Shown: positions 45,911 through 58,807, numbered from the stretch's first letter. The stretch is DNA of 64,000 nucleotides from Chrysemys picta bellii (GCF_011386835.1 NC_088796.1:32629011-32693010); one strand, 5' to 3'. Notes: a model not told the origin generated them from the sequence alone. Made by a program: numbers and translations.

Positions 45911-47900
45911 GCTGCAGTCATTCTCAGTGTGTGATGGGTAAGCAAACTCCAGACAGGGTGCAGCATCTGTTAAACAAAGAAGATGATTTGGGGGCTCACA
46001 CTCTACATTTGAGCCTATGTGTATGCAGTTATTTTCTTTATGAATTGCCTTTTTAAGAGAGATTGATTCCATATATATCATGGCAGCAATGGCCATCAAA
46101 TCAGGGAACAGAAACAATACCATCTGACTTTGGTGACCAGTAACATACCTGGAACCCCAAATAGTGAGTACCAACCAAATAAATACTTCACAGGGGTGAG
46201 AGCAACTCATAAACTGAAAGCTGTTTCCATTAAGTGTGTGGAACAGCTGCAAATAGCAATCAGTCTGTAAAAATTCATAGCTTATTCACGTGGGTTAAAA
46301 ATAACTCCAGCTCAGGTTATGATATCCTAACTCATGTTGAACAGTGCCTCCTTTTCAATTCTACTCATGAAGTAAGGCACTCCTCAACGTGAGTAGGGAA
46401 ATTGCAATCTTCTTGGAATTGCTTTCCACAAATAGGTCATTCAATCAGCTGTATTAGAACTGAATGGGCATGGAGACCGCACTGCCCTCTCATCCTTAGC
46501 AGGCAGTGGTGTCTGCAGAACGTCACTGGCAAGACAGCATGCAGGACCTTGTAAAACACAGGCAATAACAATAACTATTCTGCAGATAGAGGCTTAGCTT
46601 CTCCAGGGATGTGAAGCTGGCATCTTTTTTTCCCTCAAGCTCTAAACTTACTTGAAGAAAAAGTGTCATTTAGGGAATTTTCAAAGTGGATTACAAAGGC
46701 AGCTTTTGCCATTCACAATGAAGAACGTATCTGGAATGACTTTTCATTGTTACATTCCAAATCTATGTCCTTGCAGAAGCACCCGTTCATTTAAGTGGGA
46801 GTTTTGCCTGCTTGAGAATAAAAGGATCAGGCCCATAGGTAGATGTGGGATAGATAGCACAAGAGATGGGGGTCAAGCCTGAACATCCAAGTTAGCCCTC
46901 TTTTGGCTTTGTAGCTATTCTTAAGATCTGGTTCTTACCTAGCACAGGATGGCAAGAATTTCCTCAAAACACCAGGTCATTTGAGATATCCACCATTCAA
47001 GATGGCTGAATTGGACCCATACCTTTGCTCTTGCTCAGGCTTTAACTCAAACTAACCCAGAGCTGAATATTATACTTCTGACCCACTTCTAGTAGGGAAT
47101 GGTATTATGGCCTTAGATTTTAGTCAGATTGTACTATGAGATGTACCCTCTTGTTCTCCAGATTAAACTCCTCAGAACCTTGGGAGTGTTCAATGAATGC
47201 TAGATAAGGCAAATAGTTTATCAGCAACTGCTATGCCTTGACTGTAGGCATTGTCCTGGAAATATAAAGTCCTTTCTGTAAGTGGTACTGTCAAGTATGA
47301 GATATGTGTTGGTGTTGGGATGTCAGAGACAGAAGTTAAGGGAAAGACATTCCAGCATAGTGGATTGAAGCTCTGTGGAGGTACTGCAGGTATTTGGCAC
47401 ATGGTTGCTGCACATTTCTAATCTCTGCCTCTTAAAAGAGGCAAAATCCAAATTTGCCTATGGAACCAGTGACCTATAAGTGTTGCTGCTTCTTGAACCA
47501 TCTGGGCAGTTTCCTGTTTGCCACACACCTCTTACTTCAAAAAATGTAGGTCAAATAGCCACTCAGTTTTTTTCCAGTGGATTAAATTGGGGCATGTTCC
47601 TAGGAGAAGTGGGTCACTTTTCCCTATACATAAATAGTTTCATTTAAATAGCACATCTCTAGTTCAAAGGCTCTATTGTTTGCCATCAAAGCTGCAAAAT
47701 TCTTTAGCTTAGCCAGAAGGCAGTGATTTTTCCAAAGAGCAGTGTTTAGACTGATGCACAAGAGACATGACAATTGGATACATTAACAGCACTGCTTGGA
47801 GTTATGTTAGTGCAAGTGGTACACACAATAGTTGTACTTGCATTTTCTAATATTATAGTGAAACTTTTCCCTTCTTACAGCTCCCCTCCCAACACATACA
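45911..47900. other. Unique DNA, no gene seen
   Basis: The 114-codon minus-strand frame at 45908-46252 has no domain and begins inside the SINE. No other feature was recognised. Confidence 0.4.
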
Positions 47901-47901
47901 A

Positions 47902-47997
47902 GGCCAAATCCTCAGCTGTTATAAATCATTGACTTCACGAGAGCTCCACTGACTTCACTAGAGCGGTTCTGATTTACACCTGCTGAGGATCTGGCTG
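47902..47997. repeat. Ancient palindromic repeat
   Basis: GGCCAAATCCTCAGCTGTTA on the left and TGCTGAGGATCTGGCTG on the right, with ATTGACTTCACGAGAGCTCC and ACTGACTTCACTAGAGC between. It is an imperfect palindrome of about 96 bp of a family known to me from birds, turtles and crocodiles. Confidence 0.65.
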
Positions 47998-50900
47998 ACA
48001 GAGCATGTGCTCTACACATACATCTAGTGGAGACTTGTGCTGGCTTTCCTTGCCTATCATAGAGCAAAGGATCTATTCATTCCGATCTGAGTGAAAGAAA
48101 AGACATTGAGGAGGAAGACGTTACTCAGACTCTCCCTGTTGTGGCAGAGTAAGAGGTTGGCTGGACCTTTATCAGGAGTTGGGCTCAGCCTTGCCTGTGA
48201 AGGATCAGCTTCTGGAAAAGCTGATCCTGTTTAGGTGGGGATCAGATGACTCAATTAAATTATCACATTCAAATGGGGAAGAGTTTGGTGATTTCTGTAA
48301 AGGGCTGACAGAGGACAACTGCAGGGTGGAGGTTAGTTGTCTCCTGTGATTCACCCTGAAGAAAAAAGGGAGGAGGAAACTCCTGGGGCAGTTCTGAGGA
48401 AGAGCCAACCCTCAGGCAGATGGAGGTAGATTGCATATAATGAGCCAGACAGGGGGAAAGACTGCAAGAAAGAAGTCCAGAGGGTCAGTAGCTCTAGTAG
48501 TAACCAGACTTCCAGGGAAAAGTCTCAGATCAATCCCCTATTTGGATATGCAAATCATGATAACATTGGACTTGTGTTCTCAAAGCACTGATATATTACA
48601 CATCAGATTTTGGGATGATATAAATGAGTCATGGAAACTGGATCTCATCCCAAAACTACGGTGACTCAAAATTCTTCTATCTGAAAAATCCTGTTACATT
48701 TTTAAGGGAAAGTTCACCTCCAAAGAGAACTTTCATGCCACAAGAAGGGAGTTGCCCAAAGCAGGAGGCTATAATTAGTTTCGTTTTAGAAATCCAAGGT
48801 ATGTGCACTAGAGCACTATGTGTGCTATATGAATTTTATCTCTTAACCAATAACTAGCAAATTGAGAGAGCAGTGATGATGAGGATGTAGAACTTTGAAT
48901 TGGATGTATATCAATAACTAGAGGAAAAAGTAACAGTATTCAGTGTAAGAGACCAAATGCTCTCAAGAACTTTCTTTGCAGTGAGGACTTACCAAAACAC
49001 TAGATATTTGGGGGAGAGGAGGAGGGAGGAGAGTCAAGTGTCTTCAAAACTGAGAGAAGCCAGGGGCACAAGAAGGATCATGTAGTTACTGGTGATAGAG
49101 AAGGGAGGCAGTAGATAGTGAATGAGAAGCTCAGTTTTGGGACTTCAGAAAGGAGACTGGACAGAGAGGTGAAAACAGGTGATTCTACATAAAGGGTGCA
49201 GTTGCAATCTCATTGTCTCCCTTGGTTTCAAAACGAGAACAGAGGTAAAGGGGACAAAGGGTAGAAGCCTAAGGGAGGGGCAGGAGATGTTGCTGAAAAA
49301 GCAATCAATCAAATAAGAAGAGAGCCAAGAAATCAGAACAGTAGATCAGAATAAACATATTAAAGAGAGAGAGACCAAAAAAAAATCCAAAAGGCACAGG
49401 AAAAGGGAAGAGTGTGAGGGACAAGAATCGGTGGGTAGCCTGAGAAATGTGGGAGTAGATATGGGAGTGTTTCTGTAGCTGCTGAGGAAGATTAAGTGTG
49501 ACTCCATTCTTGCTTCTGAACACACAGCACATTATGTTAAGTCACTGAGGCTTTGACAAAAGGTTATAGAACTTTTGATGAAGTTAAGGCCCCTATCAGC
49601 TGTTTATAAATGCTCTCCATGTTGACTAAGCCTACTATTAAACTGAACCACATATAATACTGTATCTCTTTAACAGGATGCCATAAAAACCCATTTTAAT
49701 AGCACTTTTAGTCAATAGTCTTATCATGCTTTTACCAACAATTTGATCAATATAAGCAACATCTTTAGCCTGGAATCGTACCCACCACTTGAAAAGCTTC
49801 ATAAATCATCAACTTTTACAACTTCTTGATTACCTCCTAATGTTCATACAAAACAAGGATAAAAACAAAAATCACCCTCTGATGAAAGCATGCTGAGCAC
49901 TTGAAAAACTTTTATTAAATGATATCCAGTTAGCAACACCCTGTTGGGCCATCGCTGTGTACTGATGATTGTGGAGTGCTTTTTCGCATAAACTGAATAA
50001 ATCTCATAAATTGTTGATGGAGATGCTTTGGAGTATCAGCTATTGACCAACTTTACCCCAGCAACAGAAGAGAATTGATTTAATTTTTCTCTTCTAAGAA
50101 ATTTTATCGTTGGGCTGCAGCTCAGTGGTTGTACAGCAAACAGATCCTGTACATTTTTAGGAGCTGTAGAAAGCGTGTGCTCTTAGTTCCTGAAAGAACT
50201 GGATTTTTGTTGTCTGAAATACAGAAGCTTGCCTGAAATTCTGGTGGGGTGGGACGTATAACCTTCTCTGTATTAGAGGTAGGTAGATGGATTAAAGTTC
50301 AAATCCATATCCCAGTACAAGTAGCCAGGCTAGGTTTTAGGCAGATGGGTGGAGTGTGACTCTGCAGCAAACTCTTAAGAGAATTCCTACCCCTGTCATG
50401 ACAGTGGTTCCCACAGCACCAACCCTTACATGTTTTCTTCCACCCACACATGCTGTGGGTCATCATGGAAAGCTGAGGAACCATGCCATGCCAACTGAAT
50501 ATGTCCTCTGCATAGCCCCTCCTTCCCCCTCCCCCCAAACATGCATCTGCTCTCTCTTGAAACAAGTTGGAATGCTGTTCCACTAGTGCCGTGGTTGCCC
50601 TGCACAACTTCTGCACAATATTAGCTGGCTAGTTTTAGTTCCAGTTCTCAGCATTTTGTGAGCTTACACAATGTGTATGAAATCACTTTGTGCACCCAAT
50701 GATTTCAGTGAATCAAGAATATATCTGAATTTTTACAGTTCATAATAGGTCTCAAAAGAGTCAGACTTTTTTGCCACTTGTAGATAACTGCTGTACGTGA
50801 CCAACTCAAATGCCTGTAGGAGCTGTTGCAAACTATTGTCACCTCTCAGACCTCCATAGTGTTGCATTAATATACTGTACCACAATTCTAAAAAAAAAAA

Positions 50901-52896
50901 TTCCACTGTATTGAAAAATAGTTAAAGCTAGGATTAGATAAATAAACAAGTGGGTAAATTCAAATAACAGCGCTGGACCTCTTCTCAGGCTCGGGGCTAC
51001 ACTGATCACCGGTTTTGAGATCTGGAAGGGATTTTACCCTTAAGACAAACTGCTGTGGGTTTTTTTTCACTTCCACTCAGTATCCAGGGCGTCTGGTTTG
51101 GGGGCTTAAGTTATAACTGTCATGATGTTGGGTTAAAAAAGGTCCAATTGAGGTTGCTTGGGTGTTAGCACTGGGCACAGCCTTGCATGGTAACTAGGCA
51201 TGCCTCTGTGACTGCTTCATCTCATCTCTCCTGTGTTGGCATGGAAGAGGGGAGCAGGTTGGGACTCTGGCTGCATTCCTTTCGTGTAGCTTTACAGTTC
51301 CCAAATCAAGACAAACTAAGAAAACAGAATAGCTCTTTTTATTCCCCAAGATTTCCCTGTTCATGGGAATAACCCAGCACCTGGTCAGCTACTAGCTGGC
51401 ATTATCGTCCTGAACTGGCTCTGAGGCCTAGCTAGAAATCCTCTCCTCCACTCGGAAAATAAACAGGATGGTTCAATAGAGCCTTTTTTCAGGGGCATGA
51501 CTGGGCCAGGTTATGGCAGGGCTTCAGCATCTCCTCCAGGAGCCCTGAACAGCCTGTATGCCCTTTCACAAACTCTGTTGTCTTCAAAATATTCCTCCAG
51601 TTACACCTGGGCTTGATGTTGTGACTGGATTTGCACAGGAGTAAAGTAAGGAGTTTAGTAAGCTACTGATTGTAGCTTACTAAATACTTCAGTTGATGGC
51701 CAAGGAGGAAAAGAATCTCAGCTAGCTGTATTGGAGGAAATAAAAGGTTGTAAAACTTTTATTTTGTCATTAAAATGAGCAGATCCAACTCTGGATTTGC
51801 GCAAGAAAACAGAGCTGTCTCATAAGGTGCCATTTTCAGCATAAAACTGCATTTTAAAGAGAGCCTGGCAGCTCATAAACAGCTGCAGAAAATCACCTTT
51901 TGCTGAAACTACTGAAGGACCAGAGCGTGCCGTTGCCACAGAAATGTTGAAAGCTGCCTTTTTCTTTCTCTCTCACTTTTGAGGGTGAACTGATTTTATT
52001 GAGATTTATTTTCATTTCTTTAAAAGTAATACTGTGTCTTTCTGAGGCCTATATTTCTTCAGACTCATGTCCTGTGACTATATCTGTACTTTATCATTAG
52101 AGAGCCCACAATATCAGGTTTCCAGTAGGATCACAATAAGAAGAAAACAAATTGTCCTAGTTTCAGGTTTAACTGGAAGCCCAGGAGTGCAGGGAAAGCA
52201 CAAATGAATCTGCTGCATTCAGCCCCTTTACTGCTTGCCACAAAACTATTGTCTTTCCGTTGCTTCTTATGGGTTTGTGCAGCCCTGCTACTGCTTGCAT
52301 CAAGTTGAAGAGAAATGAACAGTTCCCCTCCAGATGGGAGAAACAGAAAGGGGCAACTTTGGTGGTTTGAAACATAGGGAATACATGATGGCATCAGGGC
52401 ATCGCTATATAGCTTGTGCTAGCTGCAGCATGAACCCAAACCCCACTGCTGGCCAGAATCTTACCTCTTCAATTTATCTGTAATGTGCGCACTTAGGATG
52501 ATATTGTATTCACAAGACTATAAATACAGCTCTGCTCAGAAAAGATGGGAACCCAAAGGTGGTTACTTTTAGCATATCTCAAAGTGTGGATGGGGGGAAA
52601 AAAAAAAGAAGTTTTCAATTAGCCAGCCCTCTTCTAACTTCAGTAATTTCCAGCTGTTTATATCTATCTTGTTAGCTCAAACTGGTGATCGTAACTGAAA
52701 AGATGGTCTTTATTGATTATATCTGGAATATCTAATTAAACAGTGTATTGGTTTTAGTTATAAAGGGGATTCTGCTTCCTTACCATGGCCACATTCAAAA
52801 CTAATTTAAATGCATCATTAGTTCAATAGCCTTTCGTGGGGGGTTAGAGGGAGGGAGAAAGTGAAATAGAACCTTTTTTTTAAAAAATATTACAAT
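47998..52896. other. Long unclassified stretch, no gene seen
   Basis: About 4.9 kb. An 11-bp stem hairpin (AGGATCAGCTT/AAGCTGATCCT) lies at 48201-48228 and a 13-bp stem hairpin at 51654-51684. The plus strand is purine-rich over about 48960-49520. No interspersed repeat, exon or RNA gene was recognised. Confidence 0.4.
51654..51684. repeat. Short hairpin, 13-bp stem
   Basis: TTTAGTAAGCTAC and GTAGCTTACTAAA are separated by 5 nt, TGATT. Too short to classify. Confidence 0.7.
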
Positions 52897-52899
52897 TTA

Positions 52900-52955
52900 G
52901 GATGTGTCTGTGCTACAGTAAGAGGTGGAATTCCAGCTCAGGTTGGCAGAGCCAT
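52900..52955. mobile_element. Harbinger-like MITE, left part (split)
   Basis: GGATGTGTCTGTGCTACAGT and GAGGTGGAATTCCAGCTCAG match the inverse of the right terminus at 56000-56060 (GGGTATGTCTACGCTGCAGT, GAGGTGTGATTGCC). The left flank is TTA (52897-52899). The rest of the element resumes after the L3-like LINE at 55853. The split is inferred from this terminal match. Confidence 0.6.
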
Positions 52956-53299
52956 GCAAGAAGTCTAAATATTAAGATGGGTGAACACAAGTGCCTGCTA
53001 TTAAATGAGGATATTGATATAACAGGCATCACAAACTTGCTGCTAATCAATCGTACACAGTAAAACCAGGGTACAAAATATGTAGGAATGACAGAGTAGG
53101 TCACACTGATGGGGGTGTGGCACTATATATGAAAGAAAACATAGTTAAACATATTAAAAATCTTAAATGAATTAAATATTATCATAGAGTCTCCCTGGAT
53201 AAATATTCCATGCTTGAATAATAAGAGAATTGCAGTACAAATATACTATTGACTATCTGACCAGAATGGTGATGGTGATTGTGAAATTCTCAGGGAGAT

Positions 53300-55620
53300 T
53301 AGAGAGGCTCCAAAAACAGAAAATCCAATAACAGTGGGGGCTTTCAACTATCCCTGTATTGAGTGGGAACATATCACCTTAGGGCGTGATGCAGAGAGAA
53401 AATTTCTAGACACCATTAATAACTGCTGCTTGGAGCAGCTAGCCCTGGAAACCACCAAGGGAGAGGCAATTCTTGATTTAGTCCTAAATGGAGCACAGAA
53501 TCTGGCCCAAGCAGAGAATATAGCTGAACCACTCAGTAATAGCAACTATAATGTAATTAAATTTAACATCCTTGTAGGGGGGAAATACCAAAGAAGCCCA
53601 CTACCGTAGCTTTTAACTTTAAAAACAGGAACTACACAAAAATGAGGAGGTTAGTAAAATGGAAATTAAAAGAATCCGTTACAAGAGTGAAATGCTTGCA
53701 AACCATATGAAAACTTTTTTAAAACACTATAATAGAGGCTCAAACTAAATATATGCCCACTTAAAAAAAAAAAATCAGTAAGAGGACCAAAACAAGGCCA
53801 CCATGGCTAAACAGAGTAAATGAAGAGATTAGAGACAAAAAGAAATATTTTTTTTAAATGAAAGTCAAATTGTAGTGAGGAAAACAGAAATGAGCCTAAA
53901 CTCTGGCAGTCGAGTGTAAAAGTATAATTAGGCGGACCAAAAAGAATTTAAAGTGTAATTAGCAAAAGACACTAAAACTACCAAAAAATTTAAGTACATC
54001 AGAAGCAGGATATCTGCTAAACAGACAGTGGGGCCACTGGATGATCGAGGTACTAAAGGAGCACTCAAGGAAGATGAGGCTATTGCAGAGAAGCTAAATA
54101 AATTCTTTGCATCGGTCTTCACTGCAGTGGATGTAAGGGAGATTCACACACCTCAGCTGTTCTTTTCAGGTGACAGATCTGAGGAACTGTTCCAGATTGA
54201 GGTCAATAGAGAAGGTTTTGGAACAAATTAATAAATTAAACAGCAATTACAGACTGATAAGCATAACTTGAGAACCAGGCACATTGGTTGAAACTATAGG
54301 AAAGAACAGAATTATCAGACACATAAATGAACATCATATGTTGGAAAAGTCAACATGGCTATTGTCAAGGGAAATTATGCCTCACCAATGTATTAAAATT
54401 CTTTGAGGGGGTAAACAAGCATGTGGACATGGGTGATCCAGTTGATATAGTGTATTTGAACTTTCAGAGAGCCTTTCACAAAGTACCTTGGTACCAGGTA
54501 CCTTACCTGTAACTTGAAGTCTTTAAACCATGATTTGAGGACTTCAGTAACTTAGCCAGAGGTTAGGTGTCTATTACAGGAGTGGGTGGGTAAGGTTCTA
54601 TGGCCTGTAATGTGCCAGAGGTCAGACTAGATGATCACGATGGTCCCGTATGACCTTACAAATCTATTAGTCTTACCAAAGTTTCTTTAGAAAAATAAAC
54701 AGTCATGGGATGAGAGGGAAGGTCCTCTTAACCAGTTACTGATCCATGAAAGACAGGAAACAAAGGATAGGAATAAATGGTTAGTTTTCACAGTGGAGAA
54801 GGGTAAACAGTGGACCCCCCCTAAGGATCTGAACTGGGACTTGTGCTGGTCAAAATATTAATAAATGACCTGGAAAAGGGGGTAAACAGTGAGGTGGCAA
54901 AGTTTGCGGACAGTACAAATTGTTCAGAATATTTTAGACCAAAACTGACTGCAAAATGAAATTGAAGATTGATAAAAGCAAAGTAACGCATGTTGGAATA
55001 CATAATCCCAACTATACATACAAAATGATGGGGTCTAAATTAGCTGTTACCATTCAAGAAAGATCTTGGAGTCATCAAGGATAGTTCTCTGAAAACATCT
55101 GCTCAATGTGGAGCAGCAGTCAAAAAAGCTAACAATGTTAGGAACCATAAGGAAATGCACAGATAAGACAGAAAATATCATAATGCCACCACATAAATCC
55201 ATGATATACCCACATCTGAATATGGCATGCAGTTCTGGTTGCCCCATCTCAAAAAAAGGTTTATTAGAATTGGAAAAAGTACAAAAGAGGGCAACCGAAA
55301 TTATTAGGGGTATGGAACAGCTGCCATAAAATGAGCAATTAAAAAGATTGGTTTATTCATCTTAGGAAAGAGACAACTAAGGGAGGATATGATAGTCTAT
55401 AAAAACATGAGTGGTGTGCAGAAAGTGAATAAAGAAGTATTATTTACCCTGTCACATAACACAAGAACCCGGGGTCACCGAATGCCAATAATAGGCAGCA
55501 GGTTTCAGGAAGTACTACTTCACACAACACGCACTCAACCTATGGAACTCGTTGGCAGGGGATGTTGTGAAGGCCAAAAGTATAATCTGGGTTCAAAAAA
55601 GAATTAGAAAAGTTCATGGG
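53300..55620 (+). pseudogene. L3-like CR1 ORF2 remnant (endonuclease and reverse transcriptase)
   Basis: This is a broken LINE polyprotein. Bases 53334-53609 encode the end of the AP-endonuclease domain: GAFNYPCIEWE corresponds to the catalytic GDFN motif, with the aspartate replaced by alanine, followed by EAILDLVLNG. Bases 54028-54231 encode the linker, with LKEDEAIAEKLNKFFASVF. Bases 54327-54512 encode part of the reverse transcriptase, with GKLCLTNVLKFFEGVNKHVD and VYLNFQRAFHKVP, where the family normally has a catalytic DF(Q/R)KAFD; the aspartates are lost here. Bases 55108-55329 encode the post-catalytic region (LELEKVQKRATEIIRG), and 55389-55607 the C-terminal end (RTRGHRMPIIGSRF). Frames change repeatedly and the middle is split by another CR1. 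It is clearly inactive. Confidence 0.9.
54495..54672 (+). mobile_element. CR1 3' end nested in the L3-like LINE
   Basis: TTGAAGTCTTTAAACCATGA, TTTGAGGACTTCAGTAACTT, AGTGGGTGGGTAAGGTTCTA and GAGGTCAGACTAGATGATCA, ending in AATCTATTAGTCT, is the terminal part of a different CR1 subfamily. LINE coding sequence resumes after it at CAGTCATGGGATGAGAGGGA. Only a 6-bp CTTACC match was noticed near the junctions, too short to call a duplication. Confidence 0.85.
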
Positions 55621-55852
55621 GGATAGTTCTATCAATGGCTATTAGGCAAGATGGTCAAGAACACAACCCCATGCTCTGGGTGTCACTAAACCTCTGATTG
55701 CTAGAAGCTGGGAGTGGTCAACAGAGGATGGATCACTCAACAATTGTTTATTCTGTTCATTCCCTCTAAATAATCTTGCTCCAGCCATTTCCAGAAGACA
55801 GGAAGCTGGGCTAGAGAGACCATCGGTCTGACACAATATGGTTGGTCTTATG

Positions 55853-56060
55853 TAGCTTTAACCTAGCTAGTATGGCTAAAAATAGCAGCAAGGACGTGGC
55901 TTCAGCACAAAATGTACAAGCTTGCCCAGAATCCTGGGTATATACTCGCATCGCTAGTTTAATCTAGCTAGAGCAGCTAAAAGCAGCAGCAGCACAAAGA
56001 TAACATAGGTATGCCTGCCCAAGTGGCAATCACACCTCCAACTGCAGCGTAGACATACCC
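55853..56060. mobile_element. Harbinger-like MITE, right part (split)
   Basis: AGCTAGTATGGCTAAAAATA and TAATCTAGCTAGAGCAGCTA carry the interior motifs of the palindromic family at 7174. The terminus reads AACTGCAGCGTAGACATACCC, shortened by one base as ACTGCAGCGTAGACATACCC. The right flank TGA may be the decayed partner of the TTA at 52897-52899. Confidence 0.65.
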
Positions 56061-56084
56061 TGAGTGTGAATGGGCAAGATTTTC

Positions 56085-56165
56085 TCAAGGTGAAGTGTTG
56101 GGTGCTGAGTGCTTTTTGAAAATGTGGTCACTTCATTTATGTGCCGAAATGGGAGCTGAACTCTT
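56085..56165. repeat. Diverged palindromic interspersed repeat
   Basis: GGGTGCTGAGTGCTTTTTGA, ATGTGCCGAAATGGGAGCTG and CTCTTTTGAAAACCTAGCC belong to the group seen at 23565 and 58808. Confidence 0.5.
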
Positions 56166-56412
56166 TTGAAAACCTAGCCATTTGTAAATCATAGTAGCTT
56201 TTACGGGTACTTTTCCAAGCTGTAGCCAACCCTGGCAGGCACTAGCTGACTGGTTCTTAACCAGAGATACGTGTACCCTTGGGGGCATGCCGAGGTCTTC
56301 CACGGGATACATCAACTCATCTAGATATTTTACAACAGGCTACAGAAAAAGCACTAGCAAACTAAGATTTCATACAAACAATGACTTGTTTATACTGTTC
56401 TATATACTATAT

Positions 56413-56816
56413 CAGCAGTTCTCAAACTGTGGGCACGTTCGTTTTAATGGGGTTGCCAGGACCAGTATTACACTTGCTGGGACCCAGGGCAGAAAACAAA
56501 GCCCGAGCCCCACCGCACGGGGCAGAAGCCAAAGCCAGAGGTAAGTGAGGTGAAATTTGGTACCAAGTATCAGGGGGTAGCCATGTTAGTCTGTATCCAC
56601 AGAAACAGCAAGGAGTCTGGTGGCACCTTAAAGACTAACAGATTTATTTGGGCATAAGCTTTTGTGGGTAAAAAACCCACTTCTTCAGATGCATTATGCC
56701 CAAATAAATCTGTTAATCTTTGAGGTGCCACCGGACTCCTTGTGAAATTTGGGGTACCCAAGACAAATCAGACTCCTGAAAGGGGTCTTGTAGTCTGGAA
56801 AAGTTGAGAATCATTG
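56413..56816. mobile_element. Old hAT element carrying a nested SINE
   Basis: The left end CAGCAGTTCTCAAACTGT and the right end AAAGTTGAGAATCATTG are imperfect inverted repeats of the CAGTGGTTCTCAA hAT type. The interior has GCTGGGACCCAGGGCAGAAA and AGCCCGAGCCCCACCGCAC. The flanking 8 bp do not match, which fits an old insertion. A SINE sits inside at 56561-56741. Confidence 0.75.
56561..56741 (+). mobile_element. Fold-back turtle tRNA-type SINE nested in hAT
   Basis: The head is AGTATCAGGGGGTAGCCATG and TTAGTCTGTATCCAC. The arm AAGGAGTCTGGTGGCACCTT, followed by the AGACTAACAGATTTATTTGG body, is matched by the inverted CCAAATAAATCTGTTAATCT and GAGGTGCCACCGGACTCCTT. The target duplication GTGAAATTTGG is exact at 56550-56560 and 56742-56752. 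Confidence 0.92.
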
Positions 56817-56824
56817 CAGTAGCC

Positions 56825-58805
56825 AATCCTAATTTATGAAATTATTCCATTGACCCAATCCAGTGATTTTGTTTGAATGCTCATGTTTTGCCCTAATATT
56901 CAGATGTACCTATTTTGCTAGCACCAGTTGTTTTGAGAGAAATGGCCCGCTTATTCTGAGCAATTTTTCAAAGTTGCCTACAGGTGGTTCTGTAGATACA
57001 CAAATCCCATTGACTGGTGACAGAATTTATGGATGTTCTTCTTTGCAAATGTTTCCCTCTCTCTGCACCTGGCGGGGGAAAGATTCTTCAAAGGGAAAAA
57101 AATATATATAAATCAGAAAAGCAATGGACAGCCTCTAACATATTTTGGTGATAAAATGGGATGATACATTTGGAACCTAGAGACATGTTTGTGTCACAGA
57201 GTTTGAATCCAGACATCCCCTTTTTCCAGAGTTTGAAAGCTTTCAAATCCAAGATTGTGATGTAAACTTCCCCACCAGTCAGGGATTTTAGGATCTGTGG
57301 TTTTGTTTTAGGCACATCCCTGCTGCAGTTCTGTAGTTTTCTGAAGTGGGGAGATGTTTCTATATATATTGTTTCTACTGGGACTTTATCGCTTTATTCT
57401 GAAGCCTGGTGACCTTTCCTCTAATACTCTTTAATGAAGAATATGCTGTTTGTAATGTCGCATTTGTCATTCTTCCAAAAATTTTGAGAATTGTAAATTT
57501 AATCACCTTACAAATTTATTACTTCTCAAATTACCCAGATCTAGGCATTTTAGAAAATAAGCTGCTTTCCACCCATATTGCATCTACTGACCTGCAAATA
57601 TACTGTCAAGTGGTTTGAGCTGTTACTCCACTTATTCTTACAGCCAAATGAGAGTGCTAAGGGGAAGCCATTATCTGAAAAGGTGTCAAATCAAAACTGA
57701 ATAAAAATTGGTCCAGAATTTTATAGCAGAAATCTGACACTTAAGAGGATTAACTTCATTTAAGGATCATTTGACACTTGCACCATAGGCTGACAGTAGG
57801 AAATGGACTGACTCTGCATTATTTCATTAATTCAGGATATCCTGGATTTTATTTAAAAATAACTCCAATTTCATTTATGGCACAGGGAACTTGTTCCAGA
57901 GGGAACAAAACACTTTCTCAGAGTCCTTTCATTGGCATCGCGTGTGGAATAAATATTGCAGCACAACTTCAAAAGTCAACACTCCCATCTTGTGGCTGAT
58001 GCAGAAAAAGCACATTTTCAATAAATGCCATAGGGCCAGACCTAACATAATGGAGTTGCTCCTTCAAATGTCATAACTGAATTTGAATCTTACCTTGCTA
58101 AGGGTTGGAGGTAGGAAGGATGCTGAACTCTGTTTCTCCCATTTTTTTTTATTATAGCCTGACCCATCAGGCATGGAATTTCTGTAACCCTAATGTAGCA
58201 GTTTGGAGTGGAAAATGAAAGTCCATTTTAAATATTCAGTTTCTGACCTTTTGATCTGTTATTTTATTGGTCTCTGAAGAAGAGAACAAAGCTGCAATAC
58301 TCGAGTCTCTTTTCCTAGGTCTTCCCAGCTGATCTTATCTTGGTTTCCTGATATGGTTGGTATCTCTTACTGAGATCTGGAACGTCTTAACTTATAAGGT
58401 GCCGTGACACCATGGTTATTGATAAATGGTATATAAATGATATAGATAGATGCTTGCCAAGTATTTTTGTCTGGTTGACCTGTTCCTTCTTATAGGGAAG
58501 GGACGATCTTCTTACTGTCTCTCTCTACAAGACCTAGAGAAATGGGGTACTGATTCTTGATTGGTGTTCTTGACAAAACTAATAAGTAGCAATAATTATG
58601 AAATATTTGTCTTTGAGAGAGTGTTTGACCTACTAGAAGAAACTTAATTGGAAGCCACTTGATATTGTGACCTGGAATATTTAAATAATGGAATTACTTG
58701 TTTTAGCTATATGTGCAGAGCCAATTCATGGGAAATGCCAACAGTCCCTTGCCACTTAAATATATTTGATCAGCTATAGTAGTTTGTGTGACTGTGGACT
58801 TATAA
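56825..58805. other. AT-rich unique DNA, no gene seen
   Basis: No repeat family, exon or RNA gene was recognised. Open frames here are under 85 codons with no domain. Confidence 0.4.
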
Positions 58806-58807
58806 GG

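Larger units (their letters stand above)
52956..55852 (+). mobile_element. L3-like CR1 LINE, long copy, plus strand
   Basis: From left to right: endonuclease-domain sequence (from about 52960, with CTGCTATTAAATGAGGATAT), the linker, reverse transcriptase pieces, the C-terminal region, and a 3' UTR that includes TCAATGGCTATTAGGCAAGA, GCTAGAAGCTGGGAGTGG, GATGGATCACTCAACAATTG and the terminal CATCGGTCTGACACAATATG. About 2.9 kb survives with many indels. It is interrupted by a second CR1 3' end at about 54495-54672. Assignment to the L3/CR1 group is by comparison from memory. Confidence 0.92.

Noticed and set aside
45908..46252. Minus-strand open frame of 114 codons
   Set aside because: Its end overlaps the edge of a SINE and the translation has no recognisable domain.
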